From: Amaurobius ferox
Lineage: Eukaryota > Arthropoda > Arachnida > Araneae > Amaurobiidae
DNA length: 64,000 nucleotides
Reading direction: 5' to 3'
NCBI GenBank assembly: GCA_951213105.1
Contig: OX578142.1
Coordinates: 8,418,149 to 8,482,148, forward strand
This document shows, one piece after another, positions 43,046 through 56,480 of the stretch (within the stretch, counting starts at the first letter, position 1; every line of letters begins with the position of its first letter). Position numbers and translations under genes: made by a program. Below the pieces are notes generated by a model. The model was not told the origin of the DNA, made no database searches, and saw only the letters and a list, made by a program, of their open reading frames with translations.

Positions 43046-45031
43046 AATTCAAAGTGAATTAAGTTGCGAAATTTAACGAATATGCAATAAAAAGGCAAAT
43101 TTGATATAATATCAGAAAAGTATCCATGTTATTTTCAGCAATTATACTCATTTTACTTCATAATGAAATAGAAAATGACAAAATCAATTTGAACCTGTAG
43201 GGAAAGTCAGATGCTGCTCCCAACAAATTTTTTAAATTACTGTAATTAAACCTTTTTGCACAATAATTATCATATTAGAAAATTTTCACCCGTTGATATC
43301 ACATGTGCTAAAACCGTTGATATCACTTGAGAAAGCACTTGTGCTGTGCATATTTTTAAAAGCTTTTTTTTTTTTATAGAGTACGATTTAAATTTTATTA
43401 CATCCTACAAATTTTTATTAGAAAGTTAAATAATTTATATAAAGTTAACTTCCAGCGTTTTCAAATGCAATAAGTTAAAGAAAGAACAGAATTATGTCAG
43501 ATAAGCTTTCAGGTAAAATGCTTTTCCATCGGACTTTCTAAAGGAAAGGAAATAACATTTTAGCTTACATGCTTGTCTTATAATTTTTTAATTGACTAGC
43601 ACAAAAATCATTGTAACAGAATTGAATGAGTAAACATCAGTGGTTTTAGTGATGTGGAGCATTAAGCGATGCAAGTTTTTCCATAAAATGCATTATTCTA
43701 TACTGTAAAGGCAACCAACCCTGTTGAGCTTCCCTGTTGAGTGTTGAGACTACTGTTTGATAATTCGATTGTGGTAAGACTAATCTAGACAAAAATGGGA
43801 TTCAGCTCCTATTGCAAATAACAATGATAGTCCACTGCGCAGGAGCACATGCGTTTGCACTCCACTCTCTACGCGGGCGTAATACGCCCTAGATAAATGC
43901 TCTCGATAAACGCCCAAATGATTGCGGTGTGGGTTTGAATATGCGGGCGTGCATTTAATCCGCATATGCAAAACGCATGCCCTAAATAAGCACTTAAACA
44001 CACCTTCTCCCATTGCGCTGCGACACCTTCAGGGTTGAACAAAAAGCAGGGAGGTAATGATCGGGATTATGGTTGTTGTTATCTGATTCAAATGATTTTT
44101 TCACAAAATGCTTTTAATGACGAAGAATTGTATTTTATTTTGAAAACTATAAATCATATCTTTAAAATTCTAAAAGGAAGAAAACTTATCAATTTAAATC
44201 ACTTCATGTCTTTCGTCTGCTTTGTTTCTATGAATGGCGAAAAGTAAAATTAGAGAATTAAATGCTATCTCCGAATATTTTCGTGCTATAGAAGAGATTT
44301 ATTGAGCGAATTCTTATAACAATTTGAACGTTTAAAAAATCCAAATTATCTGTAATATTCGGAAAGTTAGAATTTTTGATTTTATCACCCAGATCGTGTC
44401 GAAAGCCCAGACCATTCGACTCGTCCAAGGACTTAGAGCAACCCAGATCGTGTCGTACCAATTGTTTGCAACCGTCTGACATATGTCTCCTCATTCTTCA
44501 AAGAATTGTCTGCTGGGATAAATTGGTTTAAGAACAGCGAAACTTCGACTTTAAATATTCATAACCTTTAAAATAATTGGAATTTAAAAAAAAAAAAAAA
44601 ATCTCTGCGAGGTTCATATTTGCATAAGCTGAGTTACCACCTCTTTACAGATTTTCATAGCTGTTGAAAGCTTGGATTTTCCGCTACGCGGTATATACAC
44701 ACAGAAACAGACATCTTCTTGCAAAATATTATAAATAACAATAATACAAATTTTACTCGACCGTTTAATATTAAATTGCGTATAAATTATAATGTTACAC
44801 TAAAATGTTAACTACGTTGAAATGTTTTTGTAAACCTATTATTAATCGAGAAAAATATGTTAATTGAGTGCCCAATTAATCAAAATTTGCATTTGTTATA
44901 ATTCTGCTGTTGTACATTTTGTAGACACATTTTATATATTATATTTTTATTAATAAATAATCATTATTTTATTTATAATTACTATTATTTTATTTTCAGA
45001 ATCAAATTTTCTTTCCCGTTCAAATCCCCCC

Positions 45032-45074
<43 letters not shown>

Positions 45075-45470
45075 CAAAATTAAACAGAGTTATTTCAAAA
45101 TAATAAACCAACATTGATAGTTGCGAAATATTGTATTCAGATTTTTTGTGACCATCATTTGGTATTTGAATAGTCACAACCTCATTACTAAAGTTACCGC
45201 TATAAGTAGGAAACAAAAAAGTGATGAAATTGATCTTATATATTAAATATCGATGAAGAAGCCAGTAAAATTGATCAAGATAAGGAATAACATAATTTTT
45301 TATTTTTGAAAATCAGTTGTCCATAAAATAGTGATGCTTTATGATATTTAAATCACTTCTGATTCTATTTGCACCACTTAAAATGCACTAGTTTCCAGTA
45401 ATAATTTACCTATACAAAAAATATTGATGTTCAATTCAAAAAAAATTTTTTTTTACATTTTGTGGACTTC
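43046..45470. other. Unassigned sequence with a CpG-rich patch
   Basis: No gene recognised. 43840-44030 is unusually rich in CG dinucleotides and small palindromes (GGGCGTAATACGCCC at 43864-43878). A phrase ACCCAGATCGTGTCG occurs twice, at 44388 and 44442. An (AT)n run lies at 45036-45071. Confidence 0.45.
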
Positions 45471-46430
45471 CCTTCTCTGCAATTGGTTTATTTAATTTCA
45501 CGTTCTTTTGAAGTATTTATTTCTCGGAGACTTTGAGCGAAGTTGAAGAATTTTAATAAACCAGCAAAGTCCGCGTACTTCATGCAATACGCTCGTCCAA
45601 GTACACCACGGCCATGCATGGGAAACAGGAACCGAAGGACATAAACTGCCACCGGTCCTCCCATCCACTCCTAATATCATACACCCCTCCAATTCAATAT
45701 TAATATCCCTTATGCGACTCCCTATCAAAACATACATACTACATCGACTCCTAACATAATGCAATGAATTTACGCTCCCCTATAATCTTAGCAAACCAAT
45801 TTATCAAGTTTCATATCTCAAACATTTCATCTCAAGTCTTTAACTGGTCTGGCCATACCATGGGAGAAAATAGATTAAATTTATGGGCCATATAATTCAG
45901 CTCCAACCAATCTGTCTATAAACAAAGCTTGTATAATTGCATTATTTACAAAGTGATTTTGAAGATAAAGCAGAAAACAAGTCTCTCTAACTCCATCGCT
46001 TAGATATTCATATTCTGAATTTTTATATTGGGATGACCTCTCAAAATTAACTTTCCTAGTCAGCTGAATCATGGAGGTGGTCTCACATCTAACTCCATGA
46101 GCTGAATACAGTTTTCCTTTTATTTCTTCAAGCAATTAGTTCTCATAACCATGCAAATACATCATGTTGTGGCAACACCTTCGACCTGAGATTATAAACA
46201 CAAAAATAGCAAAAAAGACCAAACTTTGAGAGGCTATTTTTCCAGATCCAGGGATTAATTTGGAAAACGACTTTTAGACTTGGATTCAGCAGGGTAAACA
46301 GAAGTTTTATCAGCCTTCGGGGTTGCATTGGGTGCTCTGACATACTGATACTGATGTGAGAAACGTGAACTTTTAGAAACGTGATTAAAAATTCGTTCAA
46401 ATCACAGCTGAAAAAACATTGAAGCTATAT
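45471..46430. other. Unassigned, three short minus-strand frames
   Basis: Minus-strand frames of 84-88 codons (45498-45764, 45881-46135, 46143-46400) have no family I recognise, and I see no splice signals linking them. They may be chance frames or an old coding relic. Confidence 0.3.
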
Positions 46431-46432
46431 AC

Positions 46433-46810
46433 ACCCTGTTGCAAAAAATTATATGCACCTATAAAATATTGAATAACCTACAGCCGCGAAGCTCGGCATG
46501 TATGTGTCGTTTGAGGAAATATGCAAATGATTAGAATTTGGGATCAATTAAAAACGTTTTATTAAGAAATAGTGACAAGAAGCTGACATTTTAATAAGTG
46601 GTAATCGGCTATAAAAGTCGATATTCGGTGCGGCATAGGGTCAGTTAGGTTGCTTATGTCCCTCTGCGGAAGATTCTGCCACAAATGTTGCAACTGATCA
46701 GCTAATTCAGTGGTTTTCAGAGAAGGCTGCAATTACTGTCACAGCATGTCCCAGACGTTCTCTATTGGTGATAGATCTGGGACCTGAATGGCCATAGGAG
46801 GGTATTAAGT
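46433..46810 (-). pseudogene. Tc1-like transposase, C-terminal fragment with terminal repeat
   Basis: On the minus strand, MAIQVPDLSPIENVWDML (near 46790-46740) is the third catalytic region of Tc1-type transposases, with the glutamate in IENVWD. After a stop come LADQLQHLWQNLPQRDISNL and DPMPHRISTFI, the usual C-terminal pattern. The element end TACACCCTGTTGCAAAAAAT sits at 46432 after TA. The other end and the rest of the gene are not visible; a SINE follows from 46987. Confidence 0.75.
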
Positions 46811-46986
46811 CTTTGAAGACATTGTTGAGAAAGTTGTGCAGTATATGTTCGAGCTTTGTCTTATTGGTAAATGGAACCTGGGCGACTTGGCAGCATAGGC
46901 AGAACAATCCGCTGCAGAATACCGTCGACGTACAAGTGAGTCGTCAGATTGGCTTGCAACAACTAGAGGAGATCTTTCTTCTTTCG

Positions 46987-47220
46987 ACTCAGACCGTACG
47001 ACCTACCCAAAAGTGTAAGGTATTTGTTTGGATGGTCGGGATATTCCCATTCAATTTAGACTAGAATCCAGTGGGAGACACAATCACAGGTACTGTACCC
47101 TCCTCCTACCACCAACCTCTTGTAACCCACATATTTAGGTCTTAGATAAGCGTCTGCTATACAGAATCGTACCTTCAAGCGCGGATGATTTTCTCCAACT
47201 CCGAAAGGAACCGCGGTCGA
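46987..47220 (-). repeat. tRNA-derived SINE, diverged copy
   Basis: Shares ACCCTCCTCCTACCACCAAC, GTGGGTTAC on the complement, TTCAATTTAGACTAGAATCC and the tail GGTCGTACGG with the copies at 25060 and 37585. The head and B box are degraded. Confidence 0.75.
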
Positions 47221-48148
47221 ACAATGTTGAAAGTGTGATATGCACTCACTCCACAGTTGTATATTATAGCTCACTGTTATTCGAAGTTTTTTGGTCTCGG
47301 AACCCCTTTTGGAAATTTAATTTAATACCAGAACCCCAAAAGGAGAAAAAGTCCAATGCGGTCCAAATTGTGCATCAAAATTCTTTAATTTTCCGTAAAT
47401 TTACACGAAACTATAACGCACGTTGAAAAACTTCGTATTGCTCAATGTTAATTTCAAACCAAACGCGTTTTTTTTTTTTTTTTTTTAATGTGCAAAGTGC
47501 ATTTGAAAATTCAAAAAAATTAATAAAGTTTTAATTATTTACAAAAATCTAATAAAAGACCCAAATTTAGCAAAAGAAAGATGCATGCTCTGCAATTTAC
47601 ACGCCAATTCTTGGCATAGAAACTCGCTGGTTTTTAAGTGCTAGGCAATCATTTGGGAATGTGTCAAGTGCATTCGAAAAAAAAATCCCAAAACGTACGA
47701 AATTTAATACTTTTTCAAATATATTTAAAATTCTGCTAATTCTTGCCCTAGATGCTTGCCTTGTTTTAAATTGTAGCTAAAGGTCTGGGCATTTGCACAA
47801 TACATCCGATAATTAAAAAAATGTACAATTATTTATAAAAAAAAAACCACCTCAAAAACAGTCTCAAAACCAAAAATTTGATTTTGAGACTTTTTTTTTT
47901 AATTGGGGTATGATTTGGACATATACACAAAACATTCGAAAATTAAAACAAATAATTATCGTCCTTGCAGCTTACTCTGGAAAAAGTTGTGTGGCAATGC
48001 TTTTACTATTTTTTGTAGAGAAGGGCAACTATAAATTTCAGTAGTATATATATTTAATTTTTAGGGAGAGAATTGCCTCCAGTTCAGAATCTTAGAGGGG
48101 CAACTGCCCCCCTCCCTTGTTCTATGGCTCTGCTGCCACTGCCCTGGA

Positions 48149-48469
48149 GTGAATCACGACATTCTTCCAACATTTTCATCATGCAAATTATGTTGGAAAA
48201 ACATAAAGAAACAATCGGGATTCATGATTCCCCTGGATGAATTATTTAATATCATGAAATGTATTGAAGAGGATAAAAATCATAGAAAAATGAAAAATTA
48301 CTTTTTAGATGATGAAAGCAAAATTTTCATGTTCACCAAGAAAGAAAAACAAAAGGGAAATTATAATCAAACACAAATTGCAGTCCCACAGAAACTTATT
48401 CTAAACTGCTTGAAAGCAGTGCATGCTGCACAAGTTGAACCTAAGAAAACATATATGGTTTTGTTCTGA
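48149..48469 (+). pseudogene. Possible integrase zinc-finger-region fragment of a Ty3/Gypsy or BEL element
   Basis: A 106-codon frame. The segment IAVPQKLILNCLKAVHAAQV resembles the start of the HHCC zinc region that precedes retroviral-type integrases (V-P-x-x-L-x-x-x-x-L-x-x-x-H), preceded by a short charged segment as in Gypsy elements. The second histidine and both cysteines are not evident and the frame ends soon after. An earlier CKLCWKNIKK segment is unexplained. Low certainty. Confidence 0.3.
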
Positions 48470-48944
48470 TGCTGTTGTCGTAACCGACTGGGTTTTGGAA
48501 TCCTGTTCCTTATCCCCACCAGTTGCAGAGATGCCAATTGTTACAGATTTTCCATAACTGTTACTGATTTCCTGAGCTTGTTACATAGTTAAAGAGATCT
48601 CCAAAATTGTTATAGAAAACAGCACCATTTTGGATTTCCTGCAATATTTAGTGATTATCAATGCCATTTTAATTTCTCCATATATTCATCCTGCACCTAC
48701 ATAAAGTTCCACTATTTTCACTGTACTGACACTGCGGATATACAAATCCTTTATCATCCAATTAGTCAATTTTCACTTGCGATTACGTTCCCAGAAAAAT
48801 ATGCGATTCAAAGTCTCCGAAATTATCATGTTATTTTCACAGAATCTGTATCATTGGTGCTTGAATTATCGGTAGTTTTTTATGCATTATGATATTTTAT
48901 TTACTGACAATTTACCATATTTCCAATCTGTTGTATTGTTATCT

Positions 48945-49520
48945 AAAAACATCCATTTCTATCCATGGTTAGTTTCAAATTATTTCACTTAAAAAATTCA
49001 CAACAATAATTTCTTCATAATGTTTCATTATTAATTCGTATTTTTATAAAATATTAAATATTTATTATTTGCAATATCATGCATATAGATTACTTTTCCT
49101 TATGATACTGAAACATCCAAAAGCATCTATTTCCATTCGTATTTAGTTTTAAAATATTTCCTTTAAAAAATTCACAATATTAATTTATTTGTATTATGTT
49201 TCATAATAGGTTATGTATAGATTACTTTCCCTTACCATACTGCAGCATCCAAAAGCATCTTTTTCCATCCATGTTTGATTTCAAGTTATTTTATTTAAAA
49301 AATTCCCAACATTAATTTTTTTGTATTACGTTTCACTATAAATACATATTTCCATAAAATATTGATTATTTTTTATTTGCATAGATTGCATTGCCATGTA
49401 AAATTGAAGCATCCATGTTTGCTTTCCAATTATTTCAATTAAACAATCACAATGCATAATATTCATTTCTACATACTATGTTTTACTTTTAATTCATATT
49501 TTCATAAAATATCAGACATG
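48945..49520. repeat. Four diverged tandem units of about 115-165 bp
   Basis: Units begin near 48945, 49108, 49244 and 49406 with AACATCC, TTTCCATCC-like and TTAAAAAATTCACAA phrases. They resemble in layout the 170-bp units inside the elements at 56487 and 62531. A phrase near 48532 (GATGCCAATTGTTACAG) recalls those elements' ends, suggesting a distant relative. Confidence 0.55.
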
Positions 49521-50205
49521 CCAACTTCCCCCCCAAAAAAAGCAGGAGGCAATTTTATTGCAAATATATTGTTCACTTATAATGCTCAATATTTGTTTTA
49601 AATTATATTATATATTTCTTATATATAACATTAAAATACTGTGCCATTTATGTTTTAAGCTTATCTGAAAAAAAGTTTCATGAACTATCTTTTGAATTCA
49701 AGTTCATCTGTTTAAAATTGTGCTAATAACAAAACGTAAAAAATAACTTGATAATATTAATTCTTGATTAATTTATTAAATCTTAATGCAAAAAAAAAAA
49801 AAAAACATATATTGCTTTAAATAGCAATATAAAAAATTCTCGAATAATAAATTAAATATCAATGTACAAAATTCTTAAGTAAAACATTAAATGTCATAGT
49901 AAATTCTTAACTTTTCCAATCACATCTACTTTTTTATGCAGTCACTAACCAATACCTTAGTTTCAATCACCAAAGTTTCAATTTTTCAGACTCTGTTAAT
50001 CACTAAATTCATTTTTTTTCCCTAGATCAGCATTTATTTTTTTAAGTGTGTTCTACGGAACCCCAGTGTTTTGTGACATAATGCACAATTTGGACCACAT
50101 AATGTATAATTAAATTGGACTTTTTCTCATTTTGGAGTTCTGCCATCAAACTGAATTTCAAAATGGTTCCACGACCAAAAATGTTTGAAAAACACTGTTC
50201 TAGAT

Positions 50206-51866
50206 AATAAATGTTGCATAATTTTGGACTATCAGAAACAATATTCACAATTCTAATTGTCACATGAATGACTTAAATAAAAATCTGAAAACTAAACTTA
50301 AAATATACATTTCAATAAAGGTTGAAATAAAAAATTGTTGAAACAAAATATTCACTTGTCACATTTGAAGAAACTAAAACAAAATAGGAACTTCAGAGAA
50401 CAAAAAACAGGCACGGAATCAAAACAGTTTTGTACTCCATTTTTCCAAGATGCCGCAGCAGATGGGAAGAAAGGAGACTGACTCATAACAAAACACATAA
50501 AGAGCTATAATACTATAATTGCTCCTGGAATGAAATACACCACACATATCCTGCTGATTTCGCCTCATTTTGCACATCAAATTTCCACTACCTATCCCTC
50601 CCCTATTGGTGTCTGAAGTCCATATTTCTCTCCTAAGCACAGTTATCATCAAAGAACAAACCATAGATCAGAGGAAACTGTCTGATGCCCACCACCCCTC
50701 TACTTCCACCCTTTTTCCTGTGAAATTTTCTCGAGGTGTTACATTGTCCCCTTTCTGCTGCTTGAGCAAGTCTAAAATCACCATCAGTAATGCATTTTGT
50801 TGGTTCCAGTTTGGTTTCAGACCCAACCCAATCCTTTAATCCTTTCTGCTAGGTCGGATGGTCTGGGTCTCACCCCCACCCCCAACAAAATTTTATTACG
50901 GATTTGCATCAACACTAAGATTGGTAGAAATCAGTGCCAGAAAAGCAAAAATCAGTGTTTCTATGAAATTGTACAATGTCTGGTGTCATGTCGGTATCAA
51001 CAAAGATGACAAAAGGTCGGAGACCCAATTTAGAAAGCACCACACAGATATTTAAATATCATATAGTAGATCATGAGATTCCTGCCTTGGAGAGAATCAC
51101 TACAAAACTCCTGACCCTGCATGGCCTTGCGTCAACCACACAGTGATGTGATTGCTGCACCAAACTGTGCCATTCAAAGTATTGGCATGCACAAATATTT
51201 AAAAAATTTAAAAGCAAGTTAATATTCAATATTGCACGTTGCCATGAAGACTTTTGCAGAAGTAGCGGTGGATTTATCTAGACAAGTCAGTGAAGAGTCC
51301 AATACATGAAAAAAATAACTTAATTTATATTCATGAAATCAATATAATAAAATCATAAACACAACACGTATCATTTACTTTGATACTGTGTTTGACCAGG
51401 TCATAACAACAGTCTTGAAATTTCATAGCAGATAGAAAATTGGGCCTAACCAAACTGGCCACATACTTTGCCAATTTACTGACAATCACGCTTTGAAACG
51501 TACACAACATCATTAAAAACATTCTAGAACATTCTAGAAAATAGGTTATGTTTGAACAGTAGCATCACTAGATCAAACAACATACCACATAATACAGGTC
51601 ACATAACAGAAGACAAAAGACAACATAGTCCAGAAGCAAAGACAACTTCTACTCTCTCGTTGTGTTGGACACGGTTTTACGGAGCCCCTAGCCTCTATGG
51701 GCTGTATCTCCTGGGTCATATGGTGATAATAAAATACTATGTGCTCCCTAAGGCATGATGGGTGCTGCTCAATATAGAGAAGACTTTTCCATACAGTTCT
51801 CCTAGGAGAACAGGTGAATTCTGATTGGCTCCCAAGTGGGAGCAGCCAGATGACATTGCTTTCAAA
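50206..51866. other. Mostly unassigned; SINE 3' end at 50838-50873
   Basis: TTTCTGCTAGGTCGGATGGTCTGGGTCTCAC at 50846 matches the 3' end of the SINE at 21204. Short frames on both strands (for example 50419-50664 minus) are unrecognised. No splice-bounded exon is evident. Confidence 0.5.
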
Positions 51867-52009
51867 AGTTTTTTTTTTATCCCTGGATGAGGTACAGTGA
51901 GTTTATCAAGGTTTCCATAATTATTACATTATGCCAATATGTTCATGTTATTTTTAATTTAAGTTTTAATTCACTTTATAATTAATTTTAATTTAATGTT
52001 AATTTAATT

Positions 52010-54690
52010 TTAATTTAGGATAGTTGTCGCCCTGGGGTGTTTTCTGAAATTCCACTGGTGTGGGTCATACACTTTTAAATTTTGCAGCTCTTGATTAGGT
52101 ATTAAAGGGATGTTATTATAAAATTTAGTCGCGAATTTTTGGATTTCTTTTCTAATGGGTCTCACTCCAAAGTCCTGGTAGATGACATCATTTCTCAGGT
52201 ATCTGGGGGCTTTCCTTATTAATCTTAGGGTTTGGTTTTGAGTAGTTTGCAGTTTCTTCATATTGGTTTTGGAGGCAAAACCCCAGACAACAGCTCTGCA
52301 TAACAGGACTGGTCTTAGCACAGTTTTGTAGAGGGTGATTTTGTTTGTGTAGTTTACGTGTGGGGAATGTAGGTAGAATTGTATATAATTTAGGTCTGGC
52401 GATGTGATATTTTTTAATTGCATAAGATGTGGTGTTTAAATGTTAGCTTTTTGTCAAAGTGTATACCAAGGTATTTAGATGTGTTTACGTAAGGAATGTT
52501 AGTGTCATTTATCTTGATTGGGGGGGGGGGGAGCTATTTCTTCTTTTTAGTGAACAGGATGCTGCTTGTTTTCTTAGCATTTATTTTAATTTTCCAATTC
52601 TGGAACCAGGAGGAGAGTGTGTGTATATGTTTCTGAAGGCGGTGGCGCACGAAATTGGGGTTTGATGATCCGGTGTATATGACAATGTCGTCCGCATAAA
52701 GAGCAATATGTGTGTGTGGGGATTTTGGAATGTCGTTAATATAAGTGTTAAATTGTTGGGGCCAATTAGTTGGGGCCAATTGAGAGCCCTATGGGACCCC
52801 AGCTCTGATAGGTCTGAGTGTTGAGTAAGTGTTGTTGTAGCGGACGGTGAATGATCTGTAGTGAAGGTAGGAGTGTATTAGATGGATGAGGGCAGCTGGA
52901 ACGTTTAGCTTAATTAGTTTGTAGACTAAAGCCTCAAACCATATGCGGTCGAACGCCTTCGCTATATCCAGAAGTATGACTCCAGTTGTTAGACCCAGGT
53001 TCATTCCTTCAGATATGCATTCGGTCACCTTTAACAACTGGTGTGTTGTAGCATGAGATGGGCGAAAGTCAAATTGTTTAGGTATAATGATGTCTTGTTG
53101 TGAGATGTATTGTTTGAGTCGCGTGTGTATAATGCGCTCGGTAAGTTTACTAATGGTTGTGAGAAGTGTGATAGGCCTGTAACTTTGTGGACTAGTGGGA
53201 TCTTCTCCTAGCTTCAGAATTGGGATAATTACACTGGCTTTCCACTTATTGGGGAAGTAATTAAATTTTAGGATTGCATTTATTAGCAGGGTGATTAAAT
53301 AAATAATATTGATGGGGAGGGATTTGATGGCTTTGTTTCTGGTTTCGTCGATTCCAGGAGCTTTCCTGGCTTTAAGCTTTTTGATTTCAGCTATTACTTT
53401 GGCTGGAGCAGTGGGATTGGTTGTGTACGTGGAGGGCTTTTCCAGGAACAGTTTGACAGTGTTGTTGACTTCAGATTCAGTGTTCGGGCAATTTAGATCC
53501 TTATTAATTGTAAACTGTGTCTCATAATTATCGGCAAGGGAATTAGTAATGTCAGTGTTTGAGTGTAGGGGTCCTCTATTTGCCTGAAGGTGGGAGGGTT
53601 TATTTTGGGTGTTTTTGATTATTTTGTAAAAGTTCCATAATGAGTTATTAGTGGGGGCGAGTGAGCTAATGAAATTTTTCCAATCATTTTGTTTGTGTTG
53701 TTGTATTTTGATTTTAATTAGGCAATTTAGGCCATTTAATTTATTTTTAGTAGAGGGGTGTCTGTTTATTTGCCAGAGTTTTCTTGTTTGATTTCGTTCC
53801 TTTATGATCCTTTTGATGGCAGGAGGGAGTTTGTGGTGAGACGGAAAAGGGGCAGGCATAGGTGGTGGCGGTTGCGGCTATGGCTTTACGAATCTCAAGG
53901 GTCAAGGTGTTGATATTTTTTTCGATGTCGTTGATATTATTGTAATTTGCATATATTAAGTGAGAGTTGGTTAGAGTTTGAGAAAATTTTTTCCAATTTA
54001 CTGATTTTATGGAGGGTGTGATAGGTATGTTATGGGCGAAATATAAGGTGAGTTTTACAGGGAGATGATTGGAGCTTAGCTCATTTAAGGTTTCGATTTC
54101 GTGAGGGAAGGGGATGTTATTTGTGAGGGCAAAATCAATTGTAGAGTCATGCAAATTTACATTAAGGTGGGTGTGAGATGAGGGAAAAATGTGTCTGATG
54201 TTGTTATTAGTTATGTAATTGCTGATCTCTCCTCCATATTTATTTTGCTCCTGCAGTTTCAGTTCCTATGGTGCGCATTAAAATCGCTCATGAGACTGAC
54301 ACAATCGTGCAATTTGAATAGTGAGGATAGGTCATCTCGTGTGTCGTGATTAGATTTGTATCTAGTGTAAGTTGAGCCAATTAAAATGCTGTTAGAGTTT
54401 TGGATTTTAAATTTAATGATGGTGTGTTCAATTACTTTAGTGCCTGTACTGGGGAGGTGGGTATGTTGTAGGTTGCTCTTAATGTAAATTGCTGTGCCAC
54501 CGTTGGGCCTATTTTTTATTTCTCTGGGGGTGTGGTAGAGTTTATAGTTGGGGATATGAATTCTAGTGTTGTAATTAGTTTTGGTTTCCTGTATGAGAAT
54601 GATGTAGGGGTTTTGGTCCTGTGCTAAGTACTGCAGTTTATTTATTTTTGAGCTGATGCTGTTGGCATTCCAGGAGATGATGTTGAGAGC
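52010..54690 (-). pseudogene. LINE ORF2: endonuclease and reverse transcriptase
   Basis: Reading leftwards from about 54690: an APE-type endonuclease (WNANSISSKINKLQYL, then IQETKT with the catalytic glutamate, GTAIYI, SDFNAHH, then NLHDSTIDFALTNN and SSNHLPV), and reverse transcriptase (53859-52789: KAPGIDETRNKAIKSLP, SYRPITLLTTISKLTERII, DIAKAFDRIW with the palm aspartate, then 52779-52534 with HIALYADDIVIY, the YADD active site). A thumb and C-terminal region (52423-52010) ends in a stop at 52010. Frameshifts near 54240, 53870, 52785 and 52440 inactivate it. This enzyme would perform target-primed reverse transcription. Confidence 0.87.
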
Positions 54691-55119
54691 ATTTGGAGGG
54701 GGGGGAGTTCATGAGGAGATGATATTAAATTGATTGCAGTATTTATCGATAAGGACTAGAATATCTAGGCCCTTATCGATAATAGATTTGTTGGTTAAGA
54801 AGATTTTTTGGATGTCTTTAAGAAGCAATATTATGAGTTTTAGGTTAAAATTTTTCAACGTGGTTTACGATTCTTTCAGGATTTGTACTATGTCTCTAAT
54901 TGAGAAGGGGATTTCATTTCCATCATTGGATTCAATATTAGTATTTTCATTTCGATTTAGGATTTCCTGGTCCATGTGAATTGATTCTGGTTGGGGAGGG
55001 GGCAGTCTTTTCAGTTGTGAGGATATTTTCTAGACTTGTGGGATTGGAAGGCTGTGGATTTGAGATTTCATTTCTGGGTTGGATATATTCTGACCGTCTC
55101 GGTTCTTGGGAATTTTGAG

Positions 55120-56480
55120 TTATATTTTGCCTTTGGGGTCGGGGGGAGGAATTTTGTCTGGTGCTGGGCTTTGTTCAGTTGATTTTGTTGTTACTTGGGA
55201 GACTATTTGCGGGGTGGAGGTTTTCCATAGCTGAGGTCTTCTTATGTTCCCTTCAAGTTGAATTTTGAGTTTGGGTGTTTGGGGGGGGGGGAGGTTTGAC
55301 TTTTGGAGGTTTAGGCTTGAGTTTTGGGGGTTCTGCTGGGCTTCCAATACTTTACAGATGGTGGGGATGTCTCGGCAACTGGTTTCAGGGAGTGATCTAT
55401 CTGCCCAATAGTTTCCTTGGACTGGGCAGAACGTACGCGGGGAAGGGGGTAATTTCTTAGATTACGGCTGGGTTTGTTGGGCCTCAAATTTTGCCAAGGA
55501 GACGAGAGGGGGGGGGGGGAGTATTTTTGTCATTTGTCTGCTTCCTTTGGTGATACGAGTAGGGGTTTTGGGGGCAATGTCTGAAGTTCGTGGGTGGGGA
55601 CCAGCGCATTTGGCTGGGGTTGAGGTGGACTTTTACACTCTGGTCGGATGGTCCCCTGTACATTTCAAACATTTATAGTCTCTTGTACACCCTAGGCTTG
55701 AATGTTGCCATTTCTGGCATCTATAGTACTGTTTGAATCCTTTGGGTGTAAAGGGGGCAATTTCTGCATATATGTAGTTGATATGGTTTACCTTGTAGAT
55801 GTTTTTCAGATCTGAGTTGGGGGGTAAGATTACGAGGAAATTGGGGAGCAGTTGCTTGCTTTTAAGGCTTTTCATTGGGGATACTCTTATTGCCAGGAAG
55901 TCCTGGGATTCTAAGTACTCTTTTATCTCCTCTGGCGGGTAGGTGGGTGGTAGACCTTTCACAACTACTTTTAATTGTCTGTCAGGTTTTAAGTTGATAG
56001 AGTGGAATTTGTAATTATTTTGTATGAGATGTCTCTGAACTCGCCTATAGTGGTCATCTTTGGAAGTGAAGATTCTTAACATTTTGTCCGAGAATTTTCA
56101 CTCTTACATCACCATCTGTGATTTCAGCTATCTCCTTCATTAATTTTTTTTGGGTTGTCATCTAGTTCTACGAAAAAAGGTTCAGGATGTTCGGATCTGT
56201 GGATTATTTTCCTGCTGGTTGGGTTTGTTTCTCTATTTTGGGGAGGGGGGCCATTTTCCTAACTTTATGGGGGATCTGCGATTCTTTTGCATCAGAGAAG
56301 TGACTTTCACTTTCCGTGTCATCCGTGATGAATACCATGGAGTGCCTTTTATTTAAGTCTGCATTTTTTTTTGGGGGGGGGGAGTCATATCCAGTGGAAT
56401 CTCTTTTCCTTTTGTTGTCTCTCTGCGATTTCCTATTTCTATTTACATCTCTGAATTCCTGTTCATTGTTATCATTAACA
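55120..56480 (-). pseudogene. LINE ORF1 (Gag-like), C-terminal part
   Basis: The frame at 55633-56082 gives TSKDDHYRRVQRHLI, KVVVKGLPPTYPPEEIKEYL and then YYRCQKWQHSSLGC with YKCLKCTGDHPTRV, the Pre-C2HC and zinc-knuckle layout of Jockey-type ORF1 proteins that bind element RNA. The first knuckle has tyrosine where cysteine is expected. Downstream in other frames comes a proline-rich tail ending at the stop near 55120. Upstream at 56400-56150 are basic segments (DNKRKRDSTGY, PPPKKN). Frameshifted throughout. The N-terminal half continues at 59078-59777. Confidence 0.8.

Larger units (their letters stand above)
47272..50197. mobile_element. Old hAT-like element with about 130-bp inverted ends
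   Basis: The left end CACTGTTATTCGAAGTTTTT at 47272 and the complement of the right end from 50197, CAGTGTTTTTCAAACATTTT, continue with TTGGTC, GGAACC and GAGAAAAAGTCCAAT in both. Flanking 8-mers TTATAGCT (47264-47271) and TTCTAGAT (50198-50205) agree at six of eight bases, consistent with an aged hAT duplication. No hAT transposase seen inside. Confidence 0.65.
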
